A DNA stretch of 64,000 bases from Hanleya hanleyi (taxonomy: Eukaryota > Mollusca > Polyplacophora > Lepidopleurida > Hanleyidae). Positions within the stretch are counted from its first letter, which is position 1. Every line of letters starts with the position of its first letter. Shown one piece after another: positions 32,880 to 43,600 of this stretch. The DNA is taken from the NCBI GenBank assembly GCA_036873755.1, contig JAVTVY010016024.1, positions 1-64,000 of the forward strand, read 5' to 3'. A program made the position numbers and the translations under genes. The notes beneath the pieces were generated by a model. That model saw only the letters and a list, made by a program, of their open reading frames with translations, searched no databases and had not been told where the DNA came from.

Positions 32880-33200
32880 ATGGACAAACAGCAGCTGCCT
32901 CTGAACACAGCGTCTCCCAAAACGCGCAATGCGCAAGTGGGCTTTGTGGTGATACTGCTAACCCTGCTAAGTGTGTGGTACCAGCAATCGCCGAGTGGCC
33001 CACTACCTTCTTGGGAATCCGAATGGGAACCGGAGTCACCCCCCAAAACACCACCACCACAACTGGCACCTTCTTTTCAGACCTTTAAAAAACCACCCTC
33101 GATCAGGACACCCCACATCTCCAGAGCCGTGACACGTAGCAAGTCAATGCGACGAACACGAAGCCGGACACAACCGCCCAAGGCCTGGAACACCTATTAA
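32880..33200 (+). CDS. Small membrane/basic protein of element B (106 aa)
   Basis: Intact frame from the ATG at 32880, preceded by a TATA box. It has an N-terminal hydrophobic segment at about residues 19-35 (VGFVVILLTLLSVWYQQ), a proline-rich middle (PESPPKTPPPQLAP) and an arginine-rich C-terminus (SRAVTRSKSMRRTRSRTQ). It lies directly before the penton gene, and a remnant of it precedes the penton pseudogene in element C. Not assigned to a known family; a minor virion protein binding membrane and DNA is possible (inference). Confidence 0.6.
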   Translation: MDKQQLPLNTASPKTRNAQVGFVVILLTLLSVWYQQSPSGPLPSWESEWEPESPPKTPPPQLAPSFQTFKKPPSIRTPHISRAVTRSKSMRRTRSRTQPPKAWNTY

Positions 33201-33202
33201 AA
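33195..33202 (+). promoter_or_regulatory. Possible TATA-like box before the penton gene
   Basis: CCTATTAAAACC overlaps the stop of the preceding gene and is 39 bp before the ATG at 33234. It is weaker than the other boxes. No such box precedes core, MCP or protease. Confidence 0.4.
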
Positions 33203-33233
33203 CCAACAGCAGCAGCAGGACAGCTCAGTCGCC

Positions 33234-34022
33234 ATGTTTTACCTCACCCTACCCAGTAACAGTTCGCTGGATGTGTTTCCTGACAACACCGTGGCCAAGT
33301 ACGTGACCCAGTGACCGCAACCGTTGCATTTACCTGGACGATGGGAATGTGGCCTCGTGGATATCCAATACCCTTACTCGTGGTGCAACGTGCGAGCCAA
33401 TGAAGTGTGGTACGAGGTGACCTACGAAGGAAAAGACACCCGATTCACCCTCCCCGAAGGCCAATACGATACTCCCAAGGAGTTCATGGGTGGGCTGTCA
33501 AGACTGTTGCATTATAAGGCTCTACGGGAGGTCACGAATACTTCAAAACCCATCAAAGCCTATCCCTTCAAGAATCACGTGAACTTCGATTACAACGCAC
33601 GCAACGACAAGGCAGAGCTTATCGTCACCGCCAACGCGAGTGTCGTACTGAGTCCTATCCTACAGCAAATGCTGGGCTTCGATCTACGGACGTTCGCTGG
33701 TCCCACGGCCCACCAAGGCGAGATCCCGATGGATATGAAGTCGGGTATGTACGGACTCTACGTCTACTCGGACGTGGTGGACAACCACATCGTGGGCGAT
33801 ATCAACACACCTCTATTACGGGTGGTGGCCATTAAAAAGTTGTATGGAGATCAAGTCACCCACAGTTTCGCCCACATGCTCTACCTGCCCGTACGACAAA
33901 CCCACATCAACACGATCGCGGTGGATATAAGAGATTACACGGGACGACCGGTGGCATTCGAACGCGGGAAAGTGGTGCTGACACTTCATTTTCGACAAGC
34001 ACGTGCTCCCCACTTTGCATAA
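33234..34022 (+). pseudogene. Penton / minor capsid protein with one in-frame stop (element B)
   Basis: Starts at ATG 33234 (MFYLTLPSNSSLDVFPDNT); a TGA at 33312-33314 interrupts after 26 codons, and the same frame continues with LPGRWECGLVDIQYPYSW, FTLPEGQYDTP and YVYSDVVDNHIVGDI to the TAA at 34020-34022. No ATG follows the stop before 33487. The family is the Polinton penton protein, a single jelly-roll (family knowledge). The frame would otherwise be 262 aa. The stop codon shares its last A with the ATG of the core gene. Copy C retains the same junction. Confidence 0.85.
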
Positions 34023-34426
34023 TGAAGGTGCCTTACGAGTGCGATGCACGCAGCTATATGGACTATTATGCCCAACAGGCCGGGGGTGGCTTTCCGGTTT
34101 TTAGTGGTGCACGCATTCAACGTGGACATGGACTGGGGAACATACTCGGGAGCATCGTCAAAACGTTCCTGCCCTTGGTGACGCGTGGGGTGAAAGCAAT
34201 CGGCAAACAAGCGGTACGCAGTGGACTGCAAGTGGCCGGTGATGTCTTGGGGGGTACGGCACCCAAAGAAGCCTTGAAATGGCGGACCAAAGAAGCGGGA
34301 GGCGTCTTGGTGGCCAAAGCACAACGCACCATAGGGAATAAAAGACCTGCCCCACCGAAACGACGCACCAGTCGACGACCGACCCAGCGACGACGCACAT
34401 CGAAGACCCGGGATATCTTTTTTTAA
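34022..34426 (+). CDS. Core / membrane-active virion protein (element B, 134 aa)
   Basis: Intact. The N-terminal half has the conserved block MDYYAQQAGGGFPVF, RIQRGHGLGNILG and LVTRGVKAIGKQAV, forming a glycine-rich amphipathic region; the C-terminal 40 residues are strongly basic (KRRTSRRPTQRRRTSKTR). This combination is found in Polinton and adintovirus small virion proteins compared with adenovirus pVI/pX (family knowledge; exact equivalence is inference). It would act inside the capsid, binding DNA or lysing membrane. The ATG overlaps the penton stop; the MCP ATG follows the stop after 3 nt. Confidence 0.75.
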   Translation: MKVPYECDARSYMDYYAQQAGGGFPVFSGARIQRGHGLGNILGSIVKTFLPLVTRGVKAIGKQAVRSGLQVAGDVLGGTAPKEALKWRTKEAGGVLVAKAQRTIGNKRPAPPKRRTSRRPTQRRRTSKTRDIFF

Positions 34427-34429
34427 AAC

Positions 34430-35773
34430 ATGTCCTTGATCCACGCCGAGTCCTGCCCCTTCACCAACAGTGAATTAGATTTGTGGACTGTCCCGCCCAC
34501 ACAGACCAGTGCCGAACAAGGATTATGGGTGGAGCATCTCCCGCTGTCCAGCATTAACGCAACAGGGCCCATCGAGTTCACCATCAGTAATGCGGATACG
34601 GCCTATGTGAATTTAGCCCATATATACTTGTATGTGAAAGCCAAGATCGTCAATGGAGATGGCACCAGAATCGCCGACCAAGCAACGGTGGGCCCGACGA
34701 ATCTCTGGTTGCACTCGATGTTTCAACAGGTGGATATTTTTCTCAGCGACAAACTCATCAGTGACTCGACCAACACGTACCCCTATCGAGCCTACATCGA
34801 GACGCTGTTGTCGCATGGACGAGAGGCTAAAAAATCTCAACTGACAGCCGCTTTATTCTACCAGGACAGAGCCGAGCACATGGGCGCAGAGAACGACAAT
34901 ACGGGATATAGCAAACGGAAGGCTTTGACCGCGAACGGCGTCTCGGTGGATCTCATCGGTCGACTGCACGCAGACATGTTCATGCAAGACCGATACCTCT
35001 TGAACAAGATCTCCATCAAAATCCGACTGATACGGGCGCCTCCGACCTTCGCCTTGATGGCCACTAATGTAGAGGGGCATGCAGCTGACTATTAGATTGT
35101 CATCGAAGACGCAGTCCTGTATGTCCGAAAAGTGAAACCGAATCCAGCCGTTCAATTGGGACACATGAAAGCCTTGGAAACAAAACCAGCCCAGTACCCT
35201 ATCCGACGTGTACAAACCAAAGTGTTCTCTGTGTCTGCTGGAAATATGAGCGCCAACAAAGAAAACCTGTTCCTGGGGGAACTACCCAAGCGATTGATCC
35301 TGGCCTGTGTGGAAAATACCAGTTTCAGTGGAGCCTACCCAGAGAATCCGTTTGACTTTAAACATTTCGGCATCAATTTTGTGGCCCTGCATATGGATGG
35401 ACAACAGGTGCCAGCCACGGCCTTAACACCGAACTTTTGGCGCGCGAATTTCATTCGAGCCTATCAGAGCCTGTTTACAGCCACCGGTCAAATCAACCAG
35501 GACGAAGGGAATTTCATCAGTCGGGAGGACTACGGGAACGGATACACGTTGTTCTGTTTCGATTTGACCCCTACCTTAGAGAACGACCATCAGCTGGCCC
35601 TCGCCAAGCAAGGCAATTTACGGTTGGAAATCCACTTTCAACGAGCCCTCCGGAGCACCGTCAATGTGATCGGCTACGCCGAGTTTGACAACATCATTCA
35701 AGTGGACAAGGCGCGCAACATCCTGTGTGAGGAACATGGATACAGACCAGATAACCACCGTGCTGGAGAATGA
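34430..35773 (+). pseudogene. Major capsid protein with internal stop and altered C-terminus (element B)
   Basis: From ATG 34430 the frame encodes 221 aa to a TAG at 35093-35095, where C has a Lys codon in the same context (ADYK); it then continues in the same frame for about 225 aa. Blocks DLWTVPPTQTSAEQGLWVEH, IGRLHADMFMQDRY, RRVQTKVFSVSAGNMSANK and NVIGYAEFDN identify the Polinton double jelly-roll MCP. At the end, a small deletion relative to A and C has removed the native stop, so the frame runs into the protease gene out of register and ends at 35773. The N-terminal half is the only complete copy of that region in the window. Confidence 0.9.
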
Positions 35774-36209
35774 CCCAGAGACACGTATGGTGTTTCAAGG
35801 GGTGTTCGCCCGAGATGTGTTCCCATTAGACCGTATGTATCCTGCTGCTTACGTTCTCAACACGGACCCGATGGATCGGCCCGGTGAACATTGGGTGGCC
35901 GTGTACTTGACAGAACAGCAGGGCGAATACTTTGACCCGTACGGCCTGCCACCCCTCCATCCCGATTTAACAGACTTCATGGATCAAGGCAAAGAGACGC
36001 GGTGTTGGAACAGTCAAACGTTGCAAAGCCTGACCAGTAGCGTGTGCGGACAATATTGTTTGATTTACCTGTACCATCGATGCCGGAGAAGACCCTTATC
36101 TACCATCGTACAAATGTTTGACGAGTACCCCAAGGCCGAGGACCGCGATGTACTCGTATATGACTGGGCCGCCCATCATTTCAATGCACAAGCCCCGTTC
36201 TGGGCTTAA
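35736..36209 (+). CDS. Adenain-like cysteine protease (element B, 157 aa)
   Basis: Intact from ATG 35736 (MDTDQITTVLEND), chosen because A and C start at the same residue. Catalytic set: His in GEHWVAVY, acidic residue in EYFDPYG, Gln in LQSL and Cys in SSVCGQYC seven residues on. The protein ends AHHFNAQAPFWA. The MCP frame overlaps its first 38 nt because the MCP stop was lost. The last codons and stop are the seed of a tandem array immediately downstream. Confidence 0.9.
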   Translation: MDTDQITTVLENDPETRMVFQGVFARDVFPLDRMYPAAYVLNTDPMDRPGEHWVAVYLTEQQGEYFDPYGLPPLHPDLTDFMDQGKETRCWNSQTLQSLTSSVCGQYCLIYLYHRCRRRPLSTIVQMFDEYPKAEDRDVLVYDWAAHHFNAQAPFWA

Positions 36210-36355
36210 GTTCTTTCAATGTACACAAGCCCGCTGTTCTGGGCTTAAGTTTGCAAGCCCCCTGTTCTGGGCTTCAGTTCTTTCGATGTACAAGCCCCCT
36301 GTTCTGGGCTTCAGTTCTTTCAATGTACAAGCCCCTTGTTCTGGGCTTCAGTTTT
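36186..36355 (+). repeat. Tandem array seeded by the protease 3' end
   Basis: About five units of 28-50 bp carry CAAGCCCC(C/G)TGTTCTGGGCTT, which includes the final protease codons and stop, separated by AGTTCTTTCAATGTA. The repeats lie between the gene and its poly(A) signal at 36393. Confidence 0.85.
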
Positions 36356-36392
36356 CACGTGGTTGTGCTCACGTTGTTGTTGTTATTCACTG

Positions 36393-36398
36393 AATAAA
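36393..36398 (+). terminator. Poly(A) signal after the protease (element B)
   Basis: AATAAA in CACTGAATAAAAAAAATGAG, same context as 1425 and 10556. Confidence 0.6.
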
Positions 36399-36794
36399 AA
36401 AAATGAGATCTCACCAAAAAAAAACACCCTGTCTTGTGTGTTTTATTCATAATGCATAAATGCCCAATGTGGAGATTCAGTCAAACTGAAATCAGTGGTG
36501 TAGGATGGGGCCAAAATGTAACCCATCAATGTTAGAATGCAAGAGCACTATAGTAAAATAGAGAGCCAATGAAATCAGCCCACAGCCCAAGTACGTGTTT
36601 TGGTCTAGGTTTGGAGCGGGCATTTCATTGAGGTGCGTGTAAAGGAAGACGGTGAGTGAAGACTCTTCCAACACGTATAGATTAAGTTTATTATCCTTTT
36701 GACCTGGATGTGACCTTTGACCTTTTGACCCGACATGCATCCGCCCACTGCCGGTGATGCCGCGCACTTCCAGATAACCCGGAAGCTGCGGCTG

Positions 36795-36955
36795 GGACGG
36801 GCCGGGCCGGGCCGGGCCGGGGAACACCCCGGATGCCAACATGGCGGATTAGCCGCCATGTTCCAACATGGCGGATTAGCCGCCATGTTCCAACATGGCG
36901 GATTAGCCACCATTAACCGCCATGTTCCAACATGGCGGATTAGCCGCCATTGTGG
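36795..36955. repeat. GGGCC run and CCAACATGGCGGATTAGCCG array
   Basis: GCCGGGCCGGGCCGGG at about 36810 is followed by four units containing AACATGGCGGATTAGCC, each a short imperfect palindrome (CATGGCGG...CCGCCATG). Confidence 0.85.
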
Positions 36956-37604
36956 GGAAAAACCCCAGTACACGACAAACACAGACAAGTCTAGACATGT
37001 CCAAAGGTCACGCCTCATTCACCCCAACCGGAAGTGACGTCATATGCAATTTCTGAGGTCAAAGGTCAAGTCCATTTCAGTAGAACCTACATTGGGTAGT
37101 GCACCGGTTGACCTTTGACCAACCTTGCACCCCTTCCGATTAAAAGTGGTTTGGCCGAGGTCAAAGGTCAATGACGCTCGACAAAACGTCTATTTCCATA
37201 CCCTTTGGCTACCGCGCATGCGCAGAATGACCCTATGTCTACCCCACATCCACGCCATCAGATGCTCCATTACATAGACTTCACATGGATACCTCACACG
37301 ACCCATTCGAACCGGGAATAGCCCATCTCTAACCCAAACACACCCAAAAATGTCTGCTTTCTATACTACGGCCAGGCTGCGCATGCGCAGAATATTGACA
37401 ACGCATGAACCATTAGTGTAGTCAAGTGCTCCTGCATGAGAGCTTCAAAATAAGACCTCATACGACACCATCGGACCATTAGTGGCCCACCTAGACTCCA
37501 ACACGTCCACCCCGTATGGACATATACACCCATAGCCATACAGTATAGGCCTATGGGCCTACCCAGGCCTCGGTGAATTTTTTAAAAAAATTCACCGTTT
37601 CGTG

Positions 37605-38050
37605 CCGGGGCACTTCCTATCATGTTTGTCTTGACGAGACTAAGAAAACAAATCCAAACAACCATACCGCAAATGTCTAGAAGTAGGTTTCCCAGTGGGA
37701 AAAACATTGGTCCTATACCCCTAGTATGGGCCTATATGGGTCTATATGGGCTGTATGGTACTTTTTCAAAAATTTCACCGATTCGCTCCGCGACACTTCC
37801 TATCATGTTTGTCTTGACGAGACTAAGAAAACAAATCCAAACAACCATACCGCAAATGTCTAGAAGTAGGTTTCCCAGTGGGAAAAACATTGGTCCTATA
37901 CCCCTAGTATGGGCCTATATGGGTCTATATGGGTCTCCCTGAACTTTTTCCAAAAATTTCAACGATTCGCTCAGCGACACTTCCTATCATGTTTGTCTTG
38001 ACGAGACTAAGAAAACGAGACCCCACAACCTATGCCGCAAATGTCGAGAA
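37605..38050. repeat. Tandem repeat of about 180 bp, 2.5-3 copies
   Basis: ACTTCCTATCATGTTTGTCT recurs at about 37615, 37793 and 37978, with AGAAGTAGGTTTCCCAG and GGGCCTATATGGGTCTATAT following. The 106-aa frame at 37622 simply translates it. Degenerate copies of the terminal-repeat unit (CCGCGCATGCGCAGAA) lie before it near 37210 and 37385. Confidence 0.85.
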
Positions 38051-38267
38051 GTAGGTTTCCCAGGATGGTGCTATACCCCCCATACCCCATATAGGCATTT
38101 TCCCGTAATTTAGGATAAAGTCCGTGTTCCCTAATTTTTCAGGAAAATTTTTACATACACCCACCCTGGAACTAGGGGGAGATAACTCTATTGATAGGCA
38201 AGCCCCGTTAAGCCCGGCGACCTATATACCCCCATACCCCATATAGGCATTTTGCCGGATTTTTCGA

Positions 38268-38937
38268 TAAAGTCCGTGTTCCGTTTTCTTTTTCTCAGGA
38301 AAGTTTTTACATGCACCCACCCATGACTGGATGCCCCTTCACATAGGCTTCACATGGATACCTCATACAACTCCATCGGCCCATTAGGGAATCCCCTCGA
38401 TCCCAAAACGTCTATTTCCATACCCTTTGGCCACCGCGCATGCGCAGAATGGTGACAACGCTCGAGCCACTAGTCCAGTCCGATGCCCCTTCACATAGGC
38501 TTCACATGGATACCTCATACAACTCCATCGGCCCATTAGGGACTCCCCTCGATCCCAAAACGTCTATTTCCATACTCTTTGGCCACCGCGCATGCGCAGA
38601 ATGCCAATATTTCAACCCCACACCCAGCCCATCAGATGCCCCTTCACGAATGCTTCACTTTGATACCTCACTCGACCCAATCGGACCATTTTATCTAGGG
38701 ACCACTTTTTCTCAGCGGAAGCTTTTTTCCGCGACTGCATCACCGCCAGGACCGCATCACCGCGGAGGAATACATTCCCTGCAACAATTGGAACTCTCCT
38801 GTGTTGGAGATAGCTTTTTGGTCATTGTGACGGAACTACATGTATAGTGCACTTGACCTCTGTGACCTCCCCGTGACCTCTCCCAATATGCAAATTTCTG
38901 AGGTCAATTGGCCTCAAACAGGGTAGACACTACTACT
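38268..38937. repeat. Right terminal inverted repeat of element B
   Basis: About 670 bp, the complement of 27959-28768 with one tandem unit fewer. It ends GGGTAGACACTACTACT at 38937, followed by the CATAGG duplication. Confidence 0.9.
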
Positions 38938-38943
38938 CATAGG

Positions 38944-40540
38944 GGAGCCGTGAATTTGATGATTTTCATTGATATGCAGGTGCAGGGTCACGGCCTCTCA
39001 CAAAACTCCCATGATTCATTGCGCCATCTTCGTCGATTCGACTCCGGACGCTGGAGTTGCATTCGCGGCTGCTGGAGTCGTGGCCTGACATTCCAAAATT
39101 GTCTCCCCTGGAAGTTCACCAGTTCCCGCTAAGGGGCAATGTTTTCAACTGGATGCGCTAAAACGGGTAACATGCCGTCGATGACACTGAATACATCCTT
39201 GCATACTTCTAGTTTTCATCCACTTCTGTTAATAGTTTATTCTCTGTCTGTCTGATATTACGACAGTCCATGGTATCATCATCGGACCGATCGACAGTCC
39301 ATGGTAGGTTGAAATACGGTCAGTCCGAGAGCACATCGTCTGATCTAATGATTCTCCTAATGGATTGTTGCCAAGACAAATGATAGCTACCATGGTCTGT
39401 CGACATATCTGATATACAATCATATGTTGCCTCATTATAACATTGCAGCTGTTATCCGGCTTTAATGTGAAGTGATCCAATCTACAGTTCATGGTCGCGT
39501 GACACATGGACTGGTGCATTTACCTACAATCATACTTGTCGATTCAGTAGGGTGACTACTTTCTGTTCTGTTAATTTTCTGATGTGCATTTTTAGCGTGA
39601 TCCGCGAAACGGATTATGTCATGGCAAGATATTATGTCAATTAGCGTAAATGAAGATTTACAGATGACTTTATAGCAAATTTATTTAGATCGACCTCTGT
39701 TTATGAAGAACAGATTGGACCCGTTTTCTTCCAGCGGGATCCAAAAAGTAGTGTAAAACTGGCCGCTTCAAGACATATCTTCAGGTTCGGTTCAGGTTCA
39801 GTGACATCATCATGACAGGTTCAGAGAGGTGCAAATAGGGCCAAAGAGATCAACAAAGGTGCGGGTTCAGGAGTAAAACTGGTTCAGCTTCAAACATTCG
39901 TCCATTCAGCGACCATCATGTTTTGTCATGTGATTATCCGCAAAGAATCATGGACAATGTTTCAGCACATGACAAATCAATCGATAGGGATAATTAATTA
40001 GCACTATGATTTCAAGTAAGTCATTTTACCAGTTCAGATGTATACTATACATACATGTATTTACATGGAAGGTATTCTGAGGATAAGTATAACGCTACTT
40101 TGAGATTTGGAGACTACACCGCGTATATGCACAACTTCACTATGTGATAGTGAAGCTATATATCGTATTGGAATATCTTAAAGACAAAAGATGTCGTGTC
40201 TCCTTGATGTGATATGTTGGGATTTCTGCCATGTGTCATTTCTGACTTTGATGTGTATATCGAGGGAGATAGAAATTATCCTGCCATACTTGTCTCGCTG
40301 AAGCTGTCGGGCCGTGACTGCCGCACCACTGCCCATTTGCGAGTTGCATTTTCAGTACCGCAGTCGCTGTGCAGCAGTCCAGAGCCGGAGTCGCCCTGCT
40401 GCATTTCCATGACCGTATTTCCAGTCCCGCAGTCCAGAGTCGGGATAGCCATCCTGTTACAAACCGTATTTGCAGAGCAGAACCGCATTTGCAGTGCCGC
40501 GGTCGCCGTGCCGCAATCCAGAACCGATCCTAATTTTTCC
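38944..40540. other. Intronic DNA with GCAGTCC-type low-complexity repeats
   Basis: No gene recognised. At about 40310-40540 degenerate repeats of GCAGTCCAGAGCCG/GCAGTGCCGC type interrupt the downstream part of the Gypsy remnant. Confidence 0.5.
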
Positions 40541-40630
40541 ACCCGATGTAACTCAGCTGTTACCTTATCTCTAACAGCGAAAGGAAGCCTTCTCAGCTTT
40601 TGTTGTACAGGTACAATTTTCTCATTTACC

Positions 40631-41337
40631 TTAAAGGGGACGTAAACTCTGGTGAACCGTGCATGGCCAGTTAAAGTTTTTTCCTCATAGAATCCAAATT
40701 GTGTATCAGATATTTTTTTACAATTTTTTCAAAGCAGTACTAAACGTTTTAACATCGTTACACTGGAACAATATGGAGGCCTCCATGTTTGAAGAATCGT
40801 GACGTCAGCGGACACTAGTTCTTCTGCCTCTGGAGGTAAAAACGCGCCAATTGCCAGAGGTGCAGTATTCGAGACCGTAGCTTACAAACATGAACGAGGA
40901 TGATAGTGCGACGTGTCGGGATTACCTGGTACATTGTGAGCCAAATGCAGAGCAGCCCGGCATCGTAGAATATCTGCTACAATCAGGCCGTATTCTACAT
41001 CAAAGCTAATCTATAACATTGCCTCTGTTAGTCGGGGAACGGAGGAGTGCATGAAAACGACCAGAAGCGACCATGTTATCTCGACGCAGAGAATGTCCGA
41101 TGACGTAGGAGATTATCGGCACAACTGAAGTTCACGCTTTCCCATTGGATAAAAATCCTGCTCAAAATAAACATGGCGGCGCCCCAAGAATTTCCAAATC
41201 ACGGTATTTTCTATGTTTGCGTCTGTCTCATTCATTGGAAAAAAATGAGAAAAAATATTTGTCACGATTTTTTTAATGTATCGGGACTCTTGTATAATTC
41301 CCGCGGTGTTTTACCGCAGTGTTTACGTTCCCTTTAA
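40631..41337. mobile_element. TTAA-flanked MITE, 699 bp, inserted in the Gypsy pol
   Basis: TTAA at 40631-40634 and 41334-41337 flank an element whose ends are AGGGGACGTAAACTCTGG and the complement of AGGGAACGTAAACACTGCGG. Removing it rejoins the Gypsy sequence at one TTAA. No coding capacity. Confidence 0.8.
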
Positions 41338-42560
41338 GCTTATGTACAAACCCTTTCACCGAAGGCAAGTTTTGCTTGGGTTTGACAAACATATGTTGGA
41401 AGGGTTTGACTGTATCAAGTAAGATAAATTCTTCGGTTTTGAATTTTGGAGCTTCCACATGTACATCAGAGGTGGATATGCCGACTGCAGGGTTTTGTAC
41501 CTCTGACTCATAATTTACCTGTGGAGTGGCTTGATCAATACCTGGGCCCAGTATGGGGTCAGTTTTACATGTACTCTCTTCATTAATAACACATGCATTA
41601 TTTGCTGTACCGGTAGTACAAGAGAAACTAGCCCCTTGTATGTGTAACTTGAGAGTTTGTATCATGTCCCTGTCAAGCAGGCTGTCCCATGAACTACATA
41701 TAGGTAAGTATCGACAGTTTTGTCTTGGTATGTCACTCTGGCTTTGAAACGTTCCTTTGTCATGATTTGGTGCTTTGTGTAAGATGACATCTCTTCAGCT
41801 GGTGGGACGTCTTCCAGCGCTTCATCACCGAAATAGTTGGAAAAAGTCTTGTAGGACAGTAAAGATTCACCAGGACCTGTGACGAACATCAGAGGGAGGG
41901 GAAATACATTCACTTTCAGTTGACATGGGACGGGCTTTGGGTACTGCCGGTGGACAACACACACAGATCATACTCGGCAGGGTCGTCGTCATCTGCAGAG
42001 GTCACATAGTGCACGGGTTTGGAGTTTGGTTTCCCTGTGTTTTGCATACTGCATGGAAATGTCCACGTCTGGAACACGAGCTGCATGTAGCATTTCTGGC
42101 TGGACATCGGTCGTTATTAGCCAAATGATTTTTTAACCACAGCGGAAACAGGATAATTTTCCCTCTGCTCCGAAATTCGTATTTAGTCTCTGTCCTTGTT
42201 TTCTCCAGTTTTTTGTATCTTTTACACTGAAGTCAGACTGCACAGTATTTAGAGTGGGGGTGGGCGTAGTATTATTGGAAACAGATTGCAGAGATTTTGC
42301 TTCCTTCACTGCAGTTTCAACCCGGCGAGCACCGTGGTTTGTAGTTTCAAATCTTCCAGAGTAGAAGTCGTTCACGTACACGGGGATTATTGTTTTTTTC
42401 GACCAACTTGTCTCGTAACATTTCGTCCTGGAGAGCTCCAAAATTACAGGTAATGACTAGCTCACGCAGAGCAGCAATATATTGGTCAACTGTTTCCTGA
42501 GTTTGTTGTGCCCGTTGTCGGAACCTATAGATATCGTTCAGCCACCACATTCACTTTGGG

Positions 42561-42634
42561 CTCAAAATGTAGCTAAATAATATATAGCCCTCAAGAGTAC
42601 TCTTGAGGGCTATATTATTTAGCTACTCAAAATG
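42561..42634. mobile_element. 56-bp hairpin insertion with 9-bp direct repeats
   Basis: CTCAAAATG occurs at 42561-42569 and 42626-42634; between them lies a near-perfect palindrome (AGCTAAATAATA...CCCTCAAGAG / CTCTTGAGGG...TTATTTAGCT). Confidence 0.75.
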
Positions 42635-42642
42635 GTGGCGCA

Positions 42643-42731
42643 GACCATAGGAAACATGTGACAATGCTGCAGGCCTATGATCTTTCTCTATATATCATAG
42701 GCCTGCAGCATTGTCACATGTTTCCTATGCA
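42643..42731. repeat. Second perfect hairpin
   Basis: CATAGGAAACATGTGACAAT and GCTGCAGGCCTATGAT on the left are followed after about 12 bp by their exact complements. Confidence 0.85.
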
Positions 42732-43129
42732 AAGTCAGAAGTGCCAACGTGTACTCACTTTGGATGGTTTCGTCCACGACTGGGGGCAACGTCTGGAAGC
42801 AATCTCAGTAAACTCAGATATAATATCACGGAATACTATATCTGAATTCAGCCCTATATAAATCCCATGCGAATCTGAAACTAGATTTGTTAGTCAATCA
42901 CGTGGCTAGCTTGCTGAAATCACGCCCACAGTAATTGCACACGGTAGCACGTGTACTGATATATAAACATTATCGGGAAACAGTATTAAAATATGGCATC
43001 ATTTCCAGACGGTCTACATGGTAAAAAGTGCAGATCAAAGAGTTTACTCCCGCCGAAAAGTCTGGCTTTGTTGGGGGTAGACAATATCAAAAGATTTGGC
43101 CGCGCGAAGATGTTAATCTCCCAACCTGT

Positions 43130-43600
43130 AACCATCTCGGTCATCTATACGCGGTAAGACTGACCCTGGGATGATGTGTATCCATTTACAGACTACTTTC
43201 AGCAAGTGCGAGAGGGAATTTCCAGAAATCAATACCACGTGACTTCGTCAGCCAATCAGCTAAAGTCTACCGACGTAACCCCAACGTAACTCGCCATTTT
43301 CGAATCATGTGATGCCCTACTTGTTGAAAATTACAGATCTACCACACCGCTTGGGTGATACGAAAGTTATTCATACCTATATATTTTGTAAGCCTAGCCC
43401 TATATCTGTTTCCGAAGTGGTTTGAAAACCTGTAATTTATCAGATTTCTCGAGTCTGTTCTCTGCCGGATGAAGGCCGAACAGAATCCCGTAATATACCG
43501 GATATCGCTCTGCAATAATGGAGACTCACGATTCGCAAGCCATCTTATGGATGGCGAAGTGTACGCAAATGGTTAATCTCCGTGAAGTAAACGTCAATCA
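43130..43600 (-). repeat. Dispersed repeat family R1, copy 2
   Basis: Inverted relative to copies at 16780 and 57785. Closest to the 57785 copy: ATTACAGGTTTTCA, ATATATAGGTATG, GGTGTGGTAGAT-type sequence and CATTTGCGTACACTTCGCCA are shared. It forms part of the insertion splitting the Gypsy gag. Confidence 0.8.

Larger units (their letters stand above)
27953..38943. mobile_element. Complete Polinton/Maverick, element B, with 6-bp target duplication
   Basis: The element proper is 27959-38937 (10979 bp). It begins AGTAGTAGTGTCTACCC and ends with the exact complement; CATAGG flanks both sides (27953-27958 and 38938-38943). A 6-bp duplication and AGT ends are hallmarks of Polintons. It encodes polB (truncated), three early-type small genes, integrase, a small basic protein, penton, core, MCP and protease. 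At 11 kb it is shorter than the usual 15-20 kb because the polymerase core is gone; no packaging ATPase is present. It lies in an intron of the LDLa gene. Confidence 0.95.

Noticed and set aside
37622..37942. 106-aa frame MFVLTRLRKQIQTTIPQM
   Set aside because: Translates two copies of a 180-bp tandem repeat; the peptide repeats itself.
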